From positions 11,663,821-11,727,820 of the forward strand of contig NC_079312.1 of the NCBI RefSeq assembly GCF_029931775.1: a stretch of DNA of 64,000 bases, in the 5' to 3' direction. Positions 48,165-59,139 of the stretch are shown in pieces. How positions within the stretch are numbered: position 1 is the stretch's first letter; each line of letters starts with the position of its first letter. A program made the position numbers and the translations under genes. The notes below the pieces were generated by a model, which had not been told where the DNA came from, ran no database searches, and saw only the letters and a list, made by a program, of their open reading frames with translations. This DNA comes from Euleptes europaea. Its lineage: Eukaryota; Chordata; Lepidosauria; Squamata; Sphaerodactylidae.

Positions 48165-48255
48165 AAGAGCAAGAGTCCAGAAGCACCTTAAAGACTATTA
48201 AAATTTCTGGCAGGATATGAGCTTTCATGAGTCACAGCTCACTTCTTCAGTTTTT
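48165..48255 (-). mobile_element. Penelope-like tail fragment
   Basis: Reverse orientation: gagtccagaagcaccttaaa, gactattaaaatttctgg, gagtcacagctcacttcttc. Confidence 0.65.
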
Positions 48256-49479
48256 TCTATGTTTAACTTAGAACCTGATATATCTGAAAAGGAATAAAGT
48301 ATAGAATGTAGCTGAGCATTATCTAGTTTTACAACTGTTACTGAGTCAGAATCTCGTATTGCTATTGCTAATAACCCTTATCAATAAATTAAATAATAAG
48401 GCTGAAAGAGGACACCTTTGCTTTACTCCTCAATTTATGAGAATTCGGTTTGACAAGACATTACAGATAGATAAACGTGCTCTGGAAGTTGCATAAATGA
48501 ATTCTGCCCATTCCTTAAACTGTTCACTGATCCCCTAAAGCCTGCAAGCAATTCAAAACCTCTTTGATCTGCATTTATGTTTCTGGATACAAACATCTTA
48601 ACCTGTTCACAAAGACAGTGGTAAGGATTATGTAATCATAGTTGAGCTGCCTGCTGGGACGGCAAGAGCTCAAGCTGGTAGGCTTTGGTATAACTACTGG
48701 ACTCTGATCAAGACATTGGTAATATCTTTAAAGTATAACTCTCATTTATTGTAGCAAAGAAATGATTAGCAACTATTTCCATGAACTGCTGGTAAAATTG
48801 TAGTGTAATACTGTCAAACTCTGGAGATCTGTGTTTAGAAAATGTTTTAATCGCTTCATTATTTTCCTGTATACTAATGGGATTATTTAATTTTTTTCTC
48901 TTTTTCTGATAATGTAAAGATGTTCATTTCTGAAACAAATTCATTAATTTGGCTCAAATTAAGATTCTGGGAGGAGTATTAATTAGCAAAAAAACCACCA
49001 AACTGCTAAAATTGCTTATGTACATTTTAACTATATTACCTTTCTCATCTTTTATGGCAGTAGTTGTACTCATTCCCCTTCTTTAACTCAATTCATAATA
49101 CAAAAACATATTAGCTTTATTGCCTAATTCAAAGATTTTGTTGACATACTAATGCCAAATGTCTGTTTATTTTCTTAACCTCCAACTCTTCTAAGGCTTT
49201 ACCTCCTTTATATATCTAATTCCTAACTGTGCCCCCTATCTCCAGATACCAAATCCGCAAATAGGGGGCACACTCACCCCAAATACATGTTACCCCAAAT
49301 AGATGCTTCTTCAAACTTGGGACACTCCCCAACTTTGCAGAAAAATCTAAAAAAATAAGTGGGAGTTTTAAATTTCCCCAAAATAAACATTCTGAAAACT
49401 AAAAAAAATTGGGTTTTTTTAATTCCCCCCAACCAAAAAAAGCCTTCTCTGTGAGAGCACAGAAAACATACTTACCTCA

Positions 49480-49870
49480 GGCTGCCATTGGTGGCGCAGC
49501 CCAGGAGCCACGCTGGGCCCAAAGGTGGCCTTGGAGCTTCTGCCTGGAGCAGTTCTTGAGAGCTACCGAGAGAGAGGGGGGGGAGGGGGAGAGGAAGAGA
49601 GACAGGGAGAGGGGGAGAGAGAGAGAGAGGGAGGGAAACCTTGGCGAGCCTGCCTCAAGCAGTCCAATCAAACCACAGAGGGAGGGAGGGTAGCCACGGT
49701 GCGCCTCCCCGCAGCAGTCCAGGCAAGCTGCCGGGTGGGGTGGGGGGAGCCTCAGCATGCCTGCCTAGACTGCTCCAGGCGAGCCGCTGAGAGCAGGGCT
49801 GTGGGAAGGGAAGGATTGGCATGCCCACTCGGACGGCTTTGGGCAAGCCACTGAAGGCTGGGCTGGGGGT
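49480..49870. repeat. GC-rich degenerate tandem repeat with purine tract
   Basis: Four or five diverged copies of a phrase like gcatgcctgcctagactgct followed by ccaggcgagccgctgag recur about every 70-95 bp, with a GGGA/GAGA tract at 49565-49640. The open frames here reflect base composition. Confidence 0.6.
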
Positions 49871-50244
49871 AGGGGAAGACAGCAGAGAAAGGGGATGGGG
49901 TGAGGGGAGGAAGCTAGGGGGGGCAAAAATGGTATGGCTGCTTTTGTGGGTCCCCACTTGCTTCTTTTTAAATCTGGAGACTATGATTGTTTTAGCACTT
50001 AGACTCAAGTGCTTTGAATTGTTCTAAATAGCTGTGGCTCTTTCTTCTTTGTCCTCTTCAGATCTGCAGCTGAACTTGCGGCTCCTGCCCCCCATTTCTA
50101 CGGTTAGGGTGGGGTTTCTGTTAAGAGCAAGATCTTTTCAAGAGTTTATAAGGTTTCAACCCTTAGTGGACTCTGTGGTTCTCTTGTGAAATATGAGAAA
50201 ATCTCTTGACACAGGCTGAGCAATTACATGGTTTCTCCTATGGG

Positions 50245-51800
50245 TTAGTTGATGTCATTGAAGGCAGAATCTGTGAGTGAAACTACTTCTACAGTCTGAA
50301 CATTCAAAAGGTTTCTCTCTGTGTGGGTTCTTTGATGCCGTTGAAGATTGCAACTCCTATTGAATTTCTTTCCACACTCTGAGCATTCAAAAGGTTTCTC
50401 CCCTGTGTGTGTTCTCTGATGCCGTTCAAGATAGCCACTCCAGTTGAAACTCATTCCACACACTGAGCATTCAAAAGGTTTCTCCCCTGTGTGATTTCTT
50501 AGATGTTGTTGAAGATGGAAACTCCTACTGAATTTCTTTCCGCACTCGGAGCATTCAAAAGGTTTCTCCCCTCTGTGGGTTCTTAGATGCTGTTGAAGAT
50601 TGCCACTCTGACTGAATTTCTTTCCACACTCTGAGCATTCAAAAGGTTTCTCCCCTGTGTGGGTTCTTAGATGTTGTTGAAGATGGAAACTCCTACTGCA
50701 TTTCTTTCCACACACTGAGCATTCAAAAGGTTTCTCCCCTCTGTGGGTTTTGTAATGATTTAGAAGATTGCCATTCTGACTGAATTTCTTCCCACACTCT
50801 GAGCATTCAAAAGGTTTCTCTCCTGTGTGTGTTCTTAGATGTTGTTGGAGATGAAAACTCCTAGTGCATTTCTTTCCACATTCTAAGCATTCAAAAGGTT
50901 TCTCCCCTGTGTGGGTTCTGTGATGATGTAAAAGATGGAAACTCCTACTGAATTTCTTTCCGCATTCGGAGCATTCAAAAGGTTTCTCCCCTGTGTGGAT
51001 TCTTTCATGCCGTTGAAGACTGACACCATGACTGAATCTCTTTCGACACACTGAGCATTCAAATGGTTTCTCCCCTGTGTGGATTCTCTGATGCTGCTGA
51101 AGAGTGACACACTGACCGAATCTCTTTCCACACTGTGAGCATTCAAAAGGTTTCTCCCCTGTGTGGGTTCTCTGATGCTGTTGAAGGCAGAAATTCCTAC
51201 TGAATTTCTTTCCACACTCTGAGCACTCGAAAGGTTTCTCCCCTGTGTGGGTTCTTCGGTGCAAAAGGAGCGCTGATCTGTACTTGAAGTACTTTCCACA
51301 CAGAAAGCATTTATGTGCAAAGAAACTCTTTCCACTCTCTGAGCAGATAAATAGTTGCCCTTCTGAATGAACTCTCTGGTGTTGAATAAGGTTTGTTTTC
51401 TCTGAGAACCTCTTGCCACAGTCTGAGCAACTATACAGTTTCTCTGCTATATGGATTCTTTGGTGTTTAATGAGCTCTTCTCCACAATGGAAGCTCTTTC
51501 CACACTGCAGGCATTTATGGACATCCTTTCCAGGGTGCTTTCCCAAATGGATATTATACTGAGTTTGATCTGAGAAGTTCAGTCCACACTCCAACCATTT
51601 GCCTATTTCCTCTGTCTTGGGAATGACTTCAAGGAAATCCCCTCCTTGGCAAGGAATGGGTTCTTCCCTCATCTTCTCTGTGTGGTTTCCCTCCTGCCTC
51701 TCTGGTCCATTTTGATCCTTGAAGTGACATTCAAACTCCTTTTTCACATCTTTTTCCAGTAAGAACCCCTGGAATTCCCTGACTGTCTCCTCGACATCTC
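50245..51800 (-). CDS. Gene C exon 6: C2H2 zinc-finger array (14 intact fingers)
   Basis: The acceptor (tattccagcag) is followed by GAGATGTCG, giving [17 protein letters not shown] in frame. The open frame upstream to 51927 is intron. One degenerate finger, two intact, one truncated ([11 protein letters not shown]) and twelve more intact fingers follow. SRSFHLQQH and SQSGNLQQH helices alternate, showing internal duplication. Two fingers have the core Phe replaced by Cys ([28 protein letters not shown]). The frame ends [10 protein letters not shown] after a 1-nt loss in a linker (HTGEKPF becomes HTERNLL). The next finger ([17 protein letters not shown]) is still readable in the other frame, followed by a stop. 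Confidence 0.94.
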
Positions 51801-52499
51801 CTGCTGGAATAAAGAGAGAGGTCCAATCACCACCCACACAAGAAGCCACGCCACCTATTAGGCACTCCTGATCAATGGATGTGCATATTCTTTCCTTTGT
51901 CAGAACCTCTCTCCTCACTCCACTCAAATTGAGCCTCTGGTCACAAATTTTCCTTAACTAGGCCCTCCAGTAGAGCTTTTTTAATATTATCTCTATCTCT
52001 CCCCCCAGATTCCCAATATGTACTTTAAGGGGGAAGGTGGCAAAGAATCATTCCCCTACTCTTCACATTTGACCTGCTGTGCAGGTCTCTGGATGATTCA
52101 ATACAAAAGGTTTTCCTAATTTCTACTCCTGCGACCATATGGAGGGTTTTATTCCAGGTGTGATAAGAGTGAAGAGGAGCTGGTCTTCAGCCTCACAAAA
52201 TACATGTTTGCCTTGGGAGGGGGAGAATTCTTGACCTCCCCAAGGGAACCACACAGTTCAAAAGGAATCCCCATGGTTTTTGGAAGGGATGCTAGTTGTT
52301 GAGGGGTGGTGGTGGAAGGTGGCCTGGAGGCATGTAGCTGACCACTGTAGGAAAGAGTTGACTCATCTGGCAAAGCTGTTCTTAAGTAAACACCTCCCCT
52401 TTCCCTGGAATATCCAATATCCAAGGGTATTGCAGCCCGGAAAAGGGACTAAAAAGACCACAGCTGAGCTCAGCCCCAGAAGGAGCTTCTGAGCTTCCC

Positions 52500-52923
52500 T
52501 GTTCTGCCCCGGCAGAGAACAGTTAATAAATGTGTAGATTACTAGTTGTGATTTATGCCCTATGCCTTTAAACTATAGCATTTTGGGAAATGTAGTTCTT
52601 TAGTTAGTAGGTCATATGCTTTCTATAAGTCTTTGTTATTGGTTTGTTTCTTCTTATTTCCGGAGAGAGCTTGATTATATTGAGGCTCTCCTAATCCCTT
52701 TGTTTTTAGCTTGAAGATAAGAAATATGAGACTAGTGTCTTTTTACTGCAACCTTTCTATGAACACTCATGAATAAACAGATACCTTTCTTCATTGGATG
52801 TCTGAGCCGTGAGTGTTTTCAATCATCCCATGGGAGGACAGTCTTCTTGTGGGCATTACTAGAGAGGGGTGCGTTAGAGGTGCCGTCAAGAGATTAAACT
52901 CTCAGGATTCTCAAGACGTGACA
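52500..52923 (+). mobile_element. Solo LTR of an endogenous retrovirus-like element (fossil)
   Basis: It starts tgttctgccccggcagagaa, ends agacgtgaca, has an AATAAA motif near 52771 and is flanked by ttccc and ctccc, four of five identical. No internal region remains. It lies in the duplicated intron-flank region and is absent from copy B near 19440, so it is younger than that duplication. Confidence 0.6.
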
Positions 52924-53074
52924 CTCCCATATCTCAGGCCCCAGAAGATCTCCCTCCCTCCTTACATAGAGGGATTTATAATTCGACCAAAACAGAGTTG
53001 CTAAGAAGTGAAGCAGAAATCCTCCATGGCTATTCCTTACCCATTCTCTTGACATATCTGTGAAGGAAACTCAC

Positions 53075-53233
53075 TCTTAACCAGCTCACTCGGGAAGGAA
53101 ATAGTCTCTTGAGATCCTCTTGAGAAACTCTCCAGCCCTTCTTCAGACACAAGGCCTTTATCTGCCTCCAGCGTATCTTCAGACGCAAGGCCTTTATCTG
53201 TCTCCAGTGAAGTTTCTCTTACATTCCTAGCTT
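53075..53233 (-). CDS. Gene C exon 5: acidic exon with internal repeat
   Basis: A 159-nt exon (acceptor tcccaaag, donor GTGAGT) encoding EARNVRETSLETDKGLASED, then TLEADKGLVSEEGLES and FSRGSQETISFPSE. A 12-residue unit (ETDKGLASEDTL / EADKGLVSEEGL) is tandemly doubled relative to gene B. Phase 1 on both sides. Confidence 0.72.
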
Positions 53234-53541
53234 CTTTGGGAGACAGAGGGAGAGAGTGAGTGGGGGAGGCAGACAGACACAAGGCCTTGGTCTGTCTCCA
53301 TCTCTGGCCATGACACCCACCCTGGCTGTCATGCTGCCACAACATACTGTCATGTGGCTACAACACTGGCCACACTTGCCCCTGGGCCAGCCACATGTGT
53401 TGGGTCACTCCACACCGCTTCCACTGCCACCCCATCTCCTGCAGATCCCCAGCATGGGTGAGTACAGGGGTGAACCTCATGATTCATGCATCATTCCAAT
53501 GGCAGCAATTTGTACGTTTGGCACCTATGAAAGATCCTTAC

Positions 53542-53668
53542 CCAGACAGGCCACGCTCTCATAGTTGTCCAGCATTACTTCTGCATAGAGAACTTTTTGG
53601 CCCGGATCCAGCAGGGCCCACTCAGCATCGGTGAAATACACAGTCACATCCTCAAAGGAAAACGGACA
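53542..53668 (-). CDS. Gene C exon 4: KRAB-A box
   Basis: A 127-nt exon with acceptor ttctttcag and donor GTAAGG, encoding [20 protein letters not shown] to [19 protein letters not shown] is intact and MLE is changed to MLD. Phase 0 in, 1 out. Confidence 0.93.
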
Positions 53669-53890
53669 CTGAAAGAAAAAGCAGATTCCCTCTTCAGAGC
53701 TCACACCAGGCAGAGACTGCACTCTGGAAGGGGGCATGCCGGGAGGGTGCAGTTATGTAGAGCTTGGCGTGGGTAAAACGAGTGGTGTTCACAGCCTCTC
53801 TTGCTTGGACATCTTAGCAGCAAGTGCAGGAGCAAAAAACCTCCTGAGAAAGATGGGGGACTCAGGCTGTCCCCCACTCATATCCCCTAC

Positions 53891-53961
53891 CTGGATCAGA
53901 GTTAGAGTAGCCGTTTCCACTCCTCTGCAAAGATGATGGCTCGACAATGTCTCTCCACTGC
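53891..53961 (-). CDS. Gene C exon 3: 71-nt linker before KRAB
   Basis: Bounded by cctcgcag and GTAGGG. Reads GSGETLSSHHLCRGVETATL and ends TLIQ in phase 0. Same length as 20535-20605. Confidence 0.75.
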
Positions 53962-54081
53962 CTGCGAGGGAGATGAAGGCGAATGGAAGGGTGTTAGCCT
54001 AGACTTCATATTTGGTTTGCTTGTTTGAATCCTGCTTCACACACACCCATTCCCAGGGTTGTGAAACCTTGCCCTATGTAT

Positions 54082-54298
54082 GTGTGTGTAAAGTGCCATC
54101 AAGTTGCAGCCGACTTATGGTGACCCCTTATGGGGTTTTCAAGGCAAGAGACTAACAGAGGTGGTTTGCCAGTGCCCTCCTCTGCATAGCAACCCTGGTA
54201 TTCCTTGGTGGTCTCCCATCCAAACACTAACCAGGGCTGACCCTGCTTAGCTTCCAAGTTCTGACAAGATCGTGCTATACCATGCTGCCTTCCCTCCC
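54082..54298 (-). repeat. 5S rRNA-headed SINE with 12-bp target duplication
   Basis: Near full-length copy flanked by tgccctatgtat at 54070-54081 and 54299-54310. The paralogous site near 20712 (cttgccctgtgtacactc) is empty, so it inserted after the B/C duplication. Confidence 0.9.
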
Positions 54299-54374
54299 TG
54301 CCCTATGTATATCCAACAAAATTTGTAAGGATTTTTAGTATATTGTGGAAAAGGTGGAAGAGAAACACCAGGTT

Positions 54375-54905
54375 CATAGAATCATAGAGTTGGAAGGGAC
54401 CACCAGGGTCATCTAGTCCAACCCCCTGCACAATGCAGGAAATTAACAACTACCTCCCCACACATCCACAGTGACCCCAACGCTCCCCTCGCCATGCAGG
54501 ATCCCACAATCAAAGCACTCCCAACAGATGGCCATCTAACCTCTGCTTAAAGACCTCCAAAGACGGGGATTCCACCACCCTCCGAGGCAGCACATTCCAC
54601 CGTTGAACAGCCCTCACTGTCAGAAAGTTCTTCCTAATGTTTAGGTGGAATCGTTTTTCTGTTAGTTTAAATCCATTACTCCGTGTGGGATTTGCAATGG
54701 GTATAAATTATGAACAGAAAGGTACCAGTTGGATACTAGGAAAAAAGTGTACAGTAAGAGTTGTTCAACAGTGGAATCACCACCTAGGGAGGTGCAGCTG
54801 GACAAAAATTTGGCAGGGATGCTCTAAACTGAACCTGCACTGAGCAGGGGATTGGACTAGATGGCCTGTATGGCCCCTTCCAACTCTATGATGGTATGAT
54901 TCTAA
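54375..54905. mobile_element. Two CR1 3-prime fragments in opposite orientation
   Basis: 54375-54680 is reverse-oriented (catagagttggaagggacca, gtcatctagtccaacccc). 54681-54905 is forward (gggtataaattatgaacag, ttggactagatggcctgta, ttccaactctatga). They meet without a spacer. Confidence 0.85.
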
Positions 54906-55600
54906 AGATGTAGGCAAGCTGGAATGTGTCCAGAGGAGGGCAGTGAAGATGGTGAGGGGTCTGGAGACCAAGTCCTATGAGGAAAGACTGAAGGAGCTTG
55001 GTATGTTTAGCCTGGAGAGGAGATCACTGAGAGGTGATATGATAACCATCTTCAAGTACCTGAAGGGCTGTCACATAGAGGATGGTGCTGAGTTGTTTTC
55101 TGTTGCCCCAGAAGGTCAGACCAGAGCCAATTTAATTAATTTGAAATTAATCAAAAAAGAATTTTCAGCTAAATATTAGCAAGAACTTCCTGACAGAGCA
55201 GTTCCTCAGTGCAACAGTCTTCCTGGGGAGGTGGTAGGCTCTCCTCCTTTGGAGGTTTTTAAGAAGAGGCTACAAGGCCATCTGACAGCAATGCAGATTC
55301 TGTGGACTTAGGCAGATCATGAGAGGGAGGGCAGGAAAGGTTGAGTCAGTGCTTGGCTCTCGTGACCCTTTCTTGCATGCCCAGGGTAATGCCGATCATC
55401 ACTTTGGGATCAGGAAGCAATTTTCCTCCAGGTCAGATTTGTCATGGATCTCGGAGGGGTTCTGTCATCTTCTGGTCATGAAGCAAAGGTCACCGGGGGT
55501 GGGGGTGGGGAGGCAGTTGTCAATTTCCTGCATTGTGCAGGGGGTTGGACTACATGATCCTTGGGGTCCCTTCCAGCACCATGTTTCTATGGTGAATGTG
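54906..55600 (+). mobile_element. CR1 LINE fragment with polymerase C-terminus
   Basis: Bases 54943-55179 encode YEERLKELGMFSLERRSLRG and MITIFKYLKG, the C-terminus of CR1 polymerase. The 3-prime region follows to about 55600 (ggggttggactacatgatcc). Confidence 0.88.
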
Positions 55601-55913
55601 ATATCACGTCCACCCCTTGCCCAACCCTCAAAGTTCCCATGAGTGCCTGGTCAACTTTTCTTTTTTGAGCTGCCTTGAGTCCCTCTAACAGAAAGAAGGT
55701 GAGATATGGACATTTTAATTAATGTGAAGAAGAACAGAATTGCTCTCCCTGAATCTGTTTAATGCCCATTTAAAGTAAACAGCCATCAATACACCCCCTG
55801 GCAATGAGTACCACCAGTCCATACAGTGTTGTATGCAGATGAATTTTCTTTTTCTTTTCACCCCTCAGTTTCCCTGGGTGCCCCAATCCTATCCAGGCAT
55901 GAGAAGTCATTAC

Positions 55914-56028
55914 CATGTAAGAGGGTGTCTTGGGCACGCTGCTTGGCCTGTGCCCTCTGCACTTCCTCTGATGGAGCTCCTTCCGCCTCCAAGATCTTCG
56001 CTTCCATCTTCACAGATGGTCCCCACTT
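55914..56028 (-). CDS. Gene C exon 2: linker after SCAN
   Basis: A 115-nt exon with acceptor ctgtttcag and donor GTAATG, reading KWGPSVKMEAKILEAEGAP and ending RAQDTLLHG. The first codon is AAG where copies A and B have ATG, so that residue is not a required start. Confidence 0.75.
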
Positions 56029-56226
56029 CTGAAACAGCAGCGAGGGAAATGGGTAAGAGAAGGAACCAGCCAAGGAGATGGATTCTCCCCCCTGTATTGA
56101 CCAGCAGAGCCGCTTCAACCACAGGGGCAAGAACCAGGGTCGAGCTTTTCCCCCAGCCTAGTGAATTCTCTAGAAGTAGAAGTACCTGGCAGGGAAGCTT
56201 GAATGGAATGAATGAAGCACCCTCAC

Positions 56227-56649
56227 CTGTTCTGCCTGCCTCTTCTCCTCTGCCTGACTCAGGAGGAAACCTTCGGCCAGAGCCACTGCCTGGGAACTGG
56301 TCTCCGGCTCGCATTCCCTGACCCAGCTCTCCATCTCTGGGGGCAGGATATTCAGGAACTGCTCCAGGATCACCTGGTCCAGGATCTGCTTCTTGGTGTG
56401 CCTCTCTGGCTTCAGCCAGCGGTTGCAAAGTCGATGGAGCTGGCTGCAAACTTCTCGGGGCCCATCAGCCTCATGGTAGCGGAACTGCAGGAAGCGCTGG
56501 TGATGTTCATTAGAGATCACAGGGTCCTGATGCTGGACTTCTGGCACAGCTCTTTCCCAGAGCTCAACACCTCTCCCAACCTGCGTGGGACAGGGGCCTT
56601 TCCATGATGTCGTGCAGGTTCTGGATCCCTCTGGATTCTGCTCTTCCAT
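56227..56649 (-). CDS. Gene C exon 1: SCAN domain
   Basis: The exon spans 56679-56227; translation starts at the ATG at 56649 because an in-frame TAG lies just upstream within the exon. SCAN is at about residues 46-132: [62 protein letters not shown]. Donor CAG then GTGAGG. Confidence 0.9.
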
Positions 56650-56999
56650 CTCCTTCCCCTTCTATTGGGTCACTCCCAACTGTGAAAAGGTGCTCCCACT
56701 CACACAGCTATGAAGAGAGAGAGGAAAAGATATCAAAAAGACAGAAAGAAACCAAAAGAGAATGGAGCTACATCACTGATCCCGGTTAAGACACTCCCAG
56801 GATTGCCCTGCTGCATCAGAATGACTGTCCTTCTCATGGTTTGCAGATCGGGGTCGATGTCATTGTGCTATATTACATATTAAGCTTTTAAAGATATGCT
56901 TGCTTGGTCCTTTGGAAACTGGATCATCCTTACTTGGCTCTTTTAAAATAAGTTGCAGATGTCACAAGTTTGGTCTCCGATGATGCATTCTGGATGGGG

Positions 57000-57672
57000 G
57001 ATATACTTCTGGGTAACACTGAACAAGATGTAAGGGTATGGGTGGACTGTAAGGTGAATAAGAGCCATCAGTGTGATTCAGCAGCAAAAAAGGCTGACAC
57101 GGTCTTGGGGTATATCAACAGGGGCAAAACATCCAAATCATAAAATGTTATAATCTTGCTGTATACCACATTGGTCAGGCTGTGCCTGGAGTACTGTATG
57201 CTGTTCTAGAGACCTCGCTTCAAACAGGATGTGGACAGAATGAAGTGGGTACAGAGGAGAGTGATGAGGATGACCAGGGGCCAGGAGACCAAGCCCTACG
57301 AGGAAAGGCTGAGGGGCTGGAAAAGAGGAGGTAGAGAGGGGACACGATTGCTCTCTTTAAGTATCTGAAAGGCTGTCACTTAGAGGAGTGCAGGGAGCTG
57401 TTCTTGTTGGCAGCAGAAGATGGGACTTCCAATAATGGGTATAAATTATGGGCGGAAAGATACCGGCTGGACATTAGGAAGAATTTTTTTATAGTAGGAG
57501 TTGTTCAGCAGTGGAATTGGCTGCCTAGGGAGGTGGTGAGCTACTCCTCTCTGGCCATGTTCAACCAGGGGCTGGCCAAACACTTGTCAGGGATTCTCCA
57601 GGCTGATCCTGCATTGAGCAGGGGGTTGGACTAGATGGCCTGTATGGCCCCTTCCAATTCTATGATTCTATG
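57000..57672 (+). mobile_element. CR1 LINE fragment inserted in duplicated block C
   Basis: It runs from ggggatatacttctgggt through tggtcaggctgtgcctggag, ccaagccctacgaggaaagg and agggagctgttcttgttg to ttctatgattctatga. The copy B equivalent (cctctgatgactggggacca at 25283) is continuous, so the insertion postdates the duplication. Confidence 0.9.
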
Positions 57673-57869
57673 ACTGGGGATCAGCAGTCTGTCCTGGGGG
57701 CTACATCCCAAGGTAAACTTGAGCTCAGGACAAAATTTCTGATATTTACTTTTCTGGCATCTCCTCAGTAGACCTGAAGCATCAGGCAACAGCTCTGTCC
57801 ATAAGCCTAGCAGCAGGGAACAGGCGGAAGTGTGTCAAGCTTCTCTGGGTAAGGCATAATAACAACAAT

Positions 57870-58020
57870 AATAACAACAACAATAATAATTTTATTTATA
57901 CCCCGCCCTCCCCCGGCAAGACCAGGCTAAGGATGGCTGACAACATGCAAGTATACATAATATAAACACAAAGTTAAAACAATTAAAAACATAACTAATA
58001 CATTCAATAGCAATGGCACC
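57870..58020 (-). mobile_element. L2-type LINE 3-prime end
   Basis: ataataattttatttatacc, ccgccctcccccggcaagac and the following AT-rich segment are the reverse of an L2-type tail. A related fragment is at 47420-47520. Confidence 0.65.
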
Positions 58021-58734
58021 TAAAATATTCTCCCTTAGGATGATATAAAAGAAGTGACTGACCATTGGTGCCCACCGTTGATGTGGAGGGACAGAAAGGA
58101 TGGAGACGGAAAGAGCTTAGGGGTAGGGAAGCAAAACCAGGAAAAATGGAGGGAAAAGGGCCATGGGAGGGGAAAAAGCAAAAAAAGGGATAAAGGGATG
58201 CCAGCTCCAGGTATAGTATCGTCACTGCCCTCAACCGTATGCCTGGAGGAACATCTCTGTCTTACAGGCCCTGTGGAATTGAGTTAGGTCCTACTGGGAT
58301 GAAGGGCTGCTGGGATGAACTGGCAGGTGAAGGCAACGGACCCCCAGGGAAGCTGCAGATGGGGGTGGCACTGGCCCAATCCTTGGGATACAGGCCAGCC
58401 AATCAGCATGAATAGTTCATCCCATGTTATCACGTTTGGGACTCCTCTCTGGGCCTCCTCACTTCTCAAAGAAGCTTTGAGTTCTTAGTGGGACCCAAAC
58501 CCACACCTCCTGTTACCATCTGGAGGAATTATCCAGTCTGAGACTTTTTTCTTCTGGCACTTTGTCAGCTCACCTCTCTCACATAGCACCTACTCTTCAA
58601 GGATGGGTTCGGTTTGCAGGCTACTTAATTAACTCATACGTAGCTGGTTAATAAACTCATACATTTCAGCTGGGAATCTGGTATGGGAGGGTGTGTCGGA
58701 CAGGAGGCTGTCCTGTCTTTGAAGGGAAAATCAG

Positions 58735-58922
58735 CCACACATGCAATGCTGATTCTATGAACTTAGGCAGTTCATGAGAGGGAGGGCATCTTGGCAATCT
58801 TCTGGGCACGGAGTAGGGGTCACTGGGGGTGTGGGTGGGAGGTAGTTGTGAAATTCCTGCATTGTGCAGGGAGTTGGACTAGATGACCCTGGTGGTCCCT
58901 TCCAACTCTACGATTCTATGAG
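58735..58922 (+). mobile_element. CR1 LINE 3-prime end
   Basis: Contains ggcagttcatgagagggagg, tgcattgtgcagggagttgg, actagatgaccctggtgg and ends tctacgattctatg. Confidence 0.88.
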
Positions 58923-59139
58923 CCCACTGGAGTGCTGCTCCAGCATCCAAATACCTTCGAGAAGGGGGATGAGAGGTTGAAGGGAACGCGGGAGAAGAGG
59001 GAGTTGAGTTCTGGCTCAGGGAAAGAGCAGGGACAGCTCAGGTCTGACTCAGGAAAAACAGCAGACAGAGGGAAGGGTGGCTTTGCCTGGTAGTGTGGCA
59101 GAGTTGTTTAGCACTATCTCTGGGAGAGAGTAGAGTACC

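Larger units (their letters stand above)
45765..49210 (-). mobile_element. L1-clade LINE remnant, interrupted by several younger repeats
   Basis: Starting with a poly-T end at 45765, minus-strand translations give L1 ORF2 traces: the C-terminal His/Trp region near 46210, a GCPLSALLFNLLIR-like stretch near 48400 and INPISIQENNEAIKTF near 48890. They run in the right order for one 5-prime truncated element. It is broken by a 5S SINE, Penelope-like tails, microsatellites and a chimeric SINE. Confidence 0.65.
50245..56649 (-). other. Gene C model: SCAN-KRAB-C2H2 zinc-finger gene (816 aa)
   Basis: Six coding exons are inferred on the minus strand: 56649-56227 (SCAN), 56028-55914, 53961-53891, 53668-53542 (KRAB-A), 53233-53075 and 51800-50245 (fingers). 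They total 2451 nt including the stop, a multiple of three. Exon order, lengths and phases equal those of gene B except for the fifth exon (159 against 123 nt) and the finger count. It is the diverged paralogue of gene B. The largest intron, between the two linker exons, has filled with CR1 and a 5S SINE. The expected role is as for gene B. Confidence 0.85.

Noticed and set aside
51801-51927. N-terminal extension of the gene C finger frame ([17 protein letters not shown])
   Set aside because: It runs across the splice acceptor into intron; the phase-matched exon begins at 51800.
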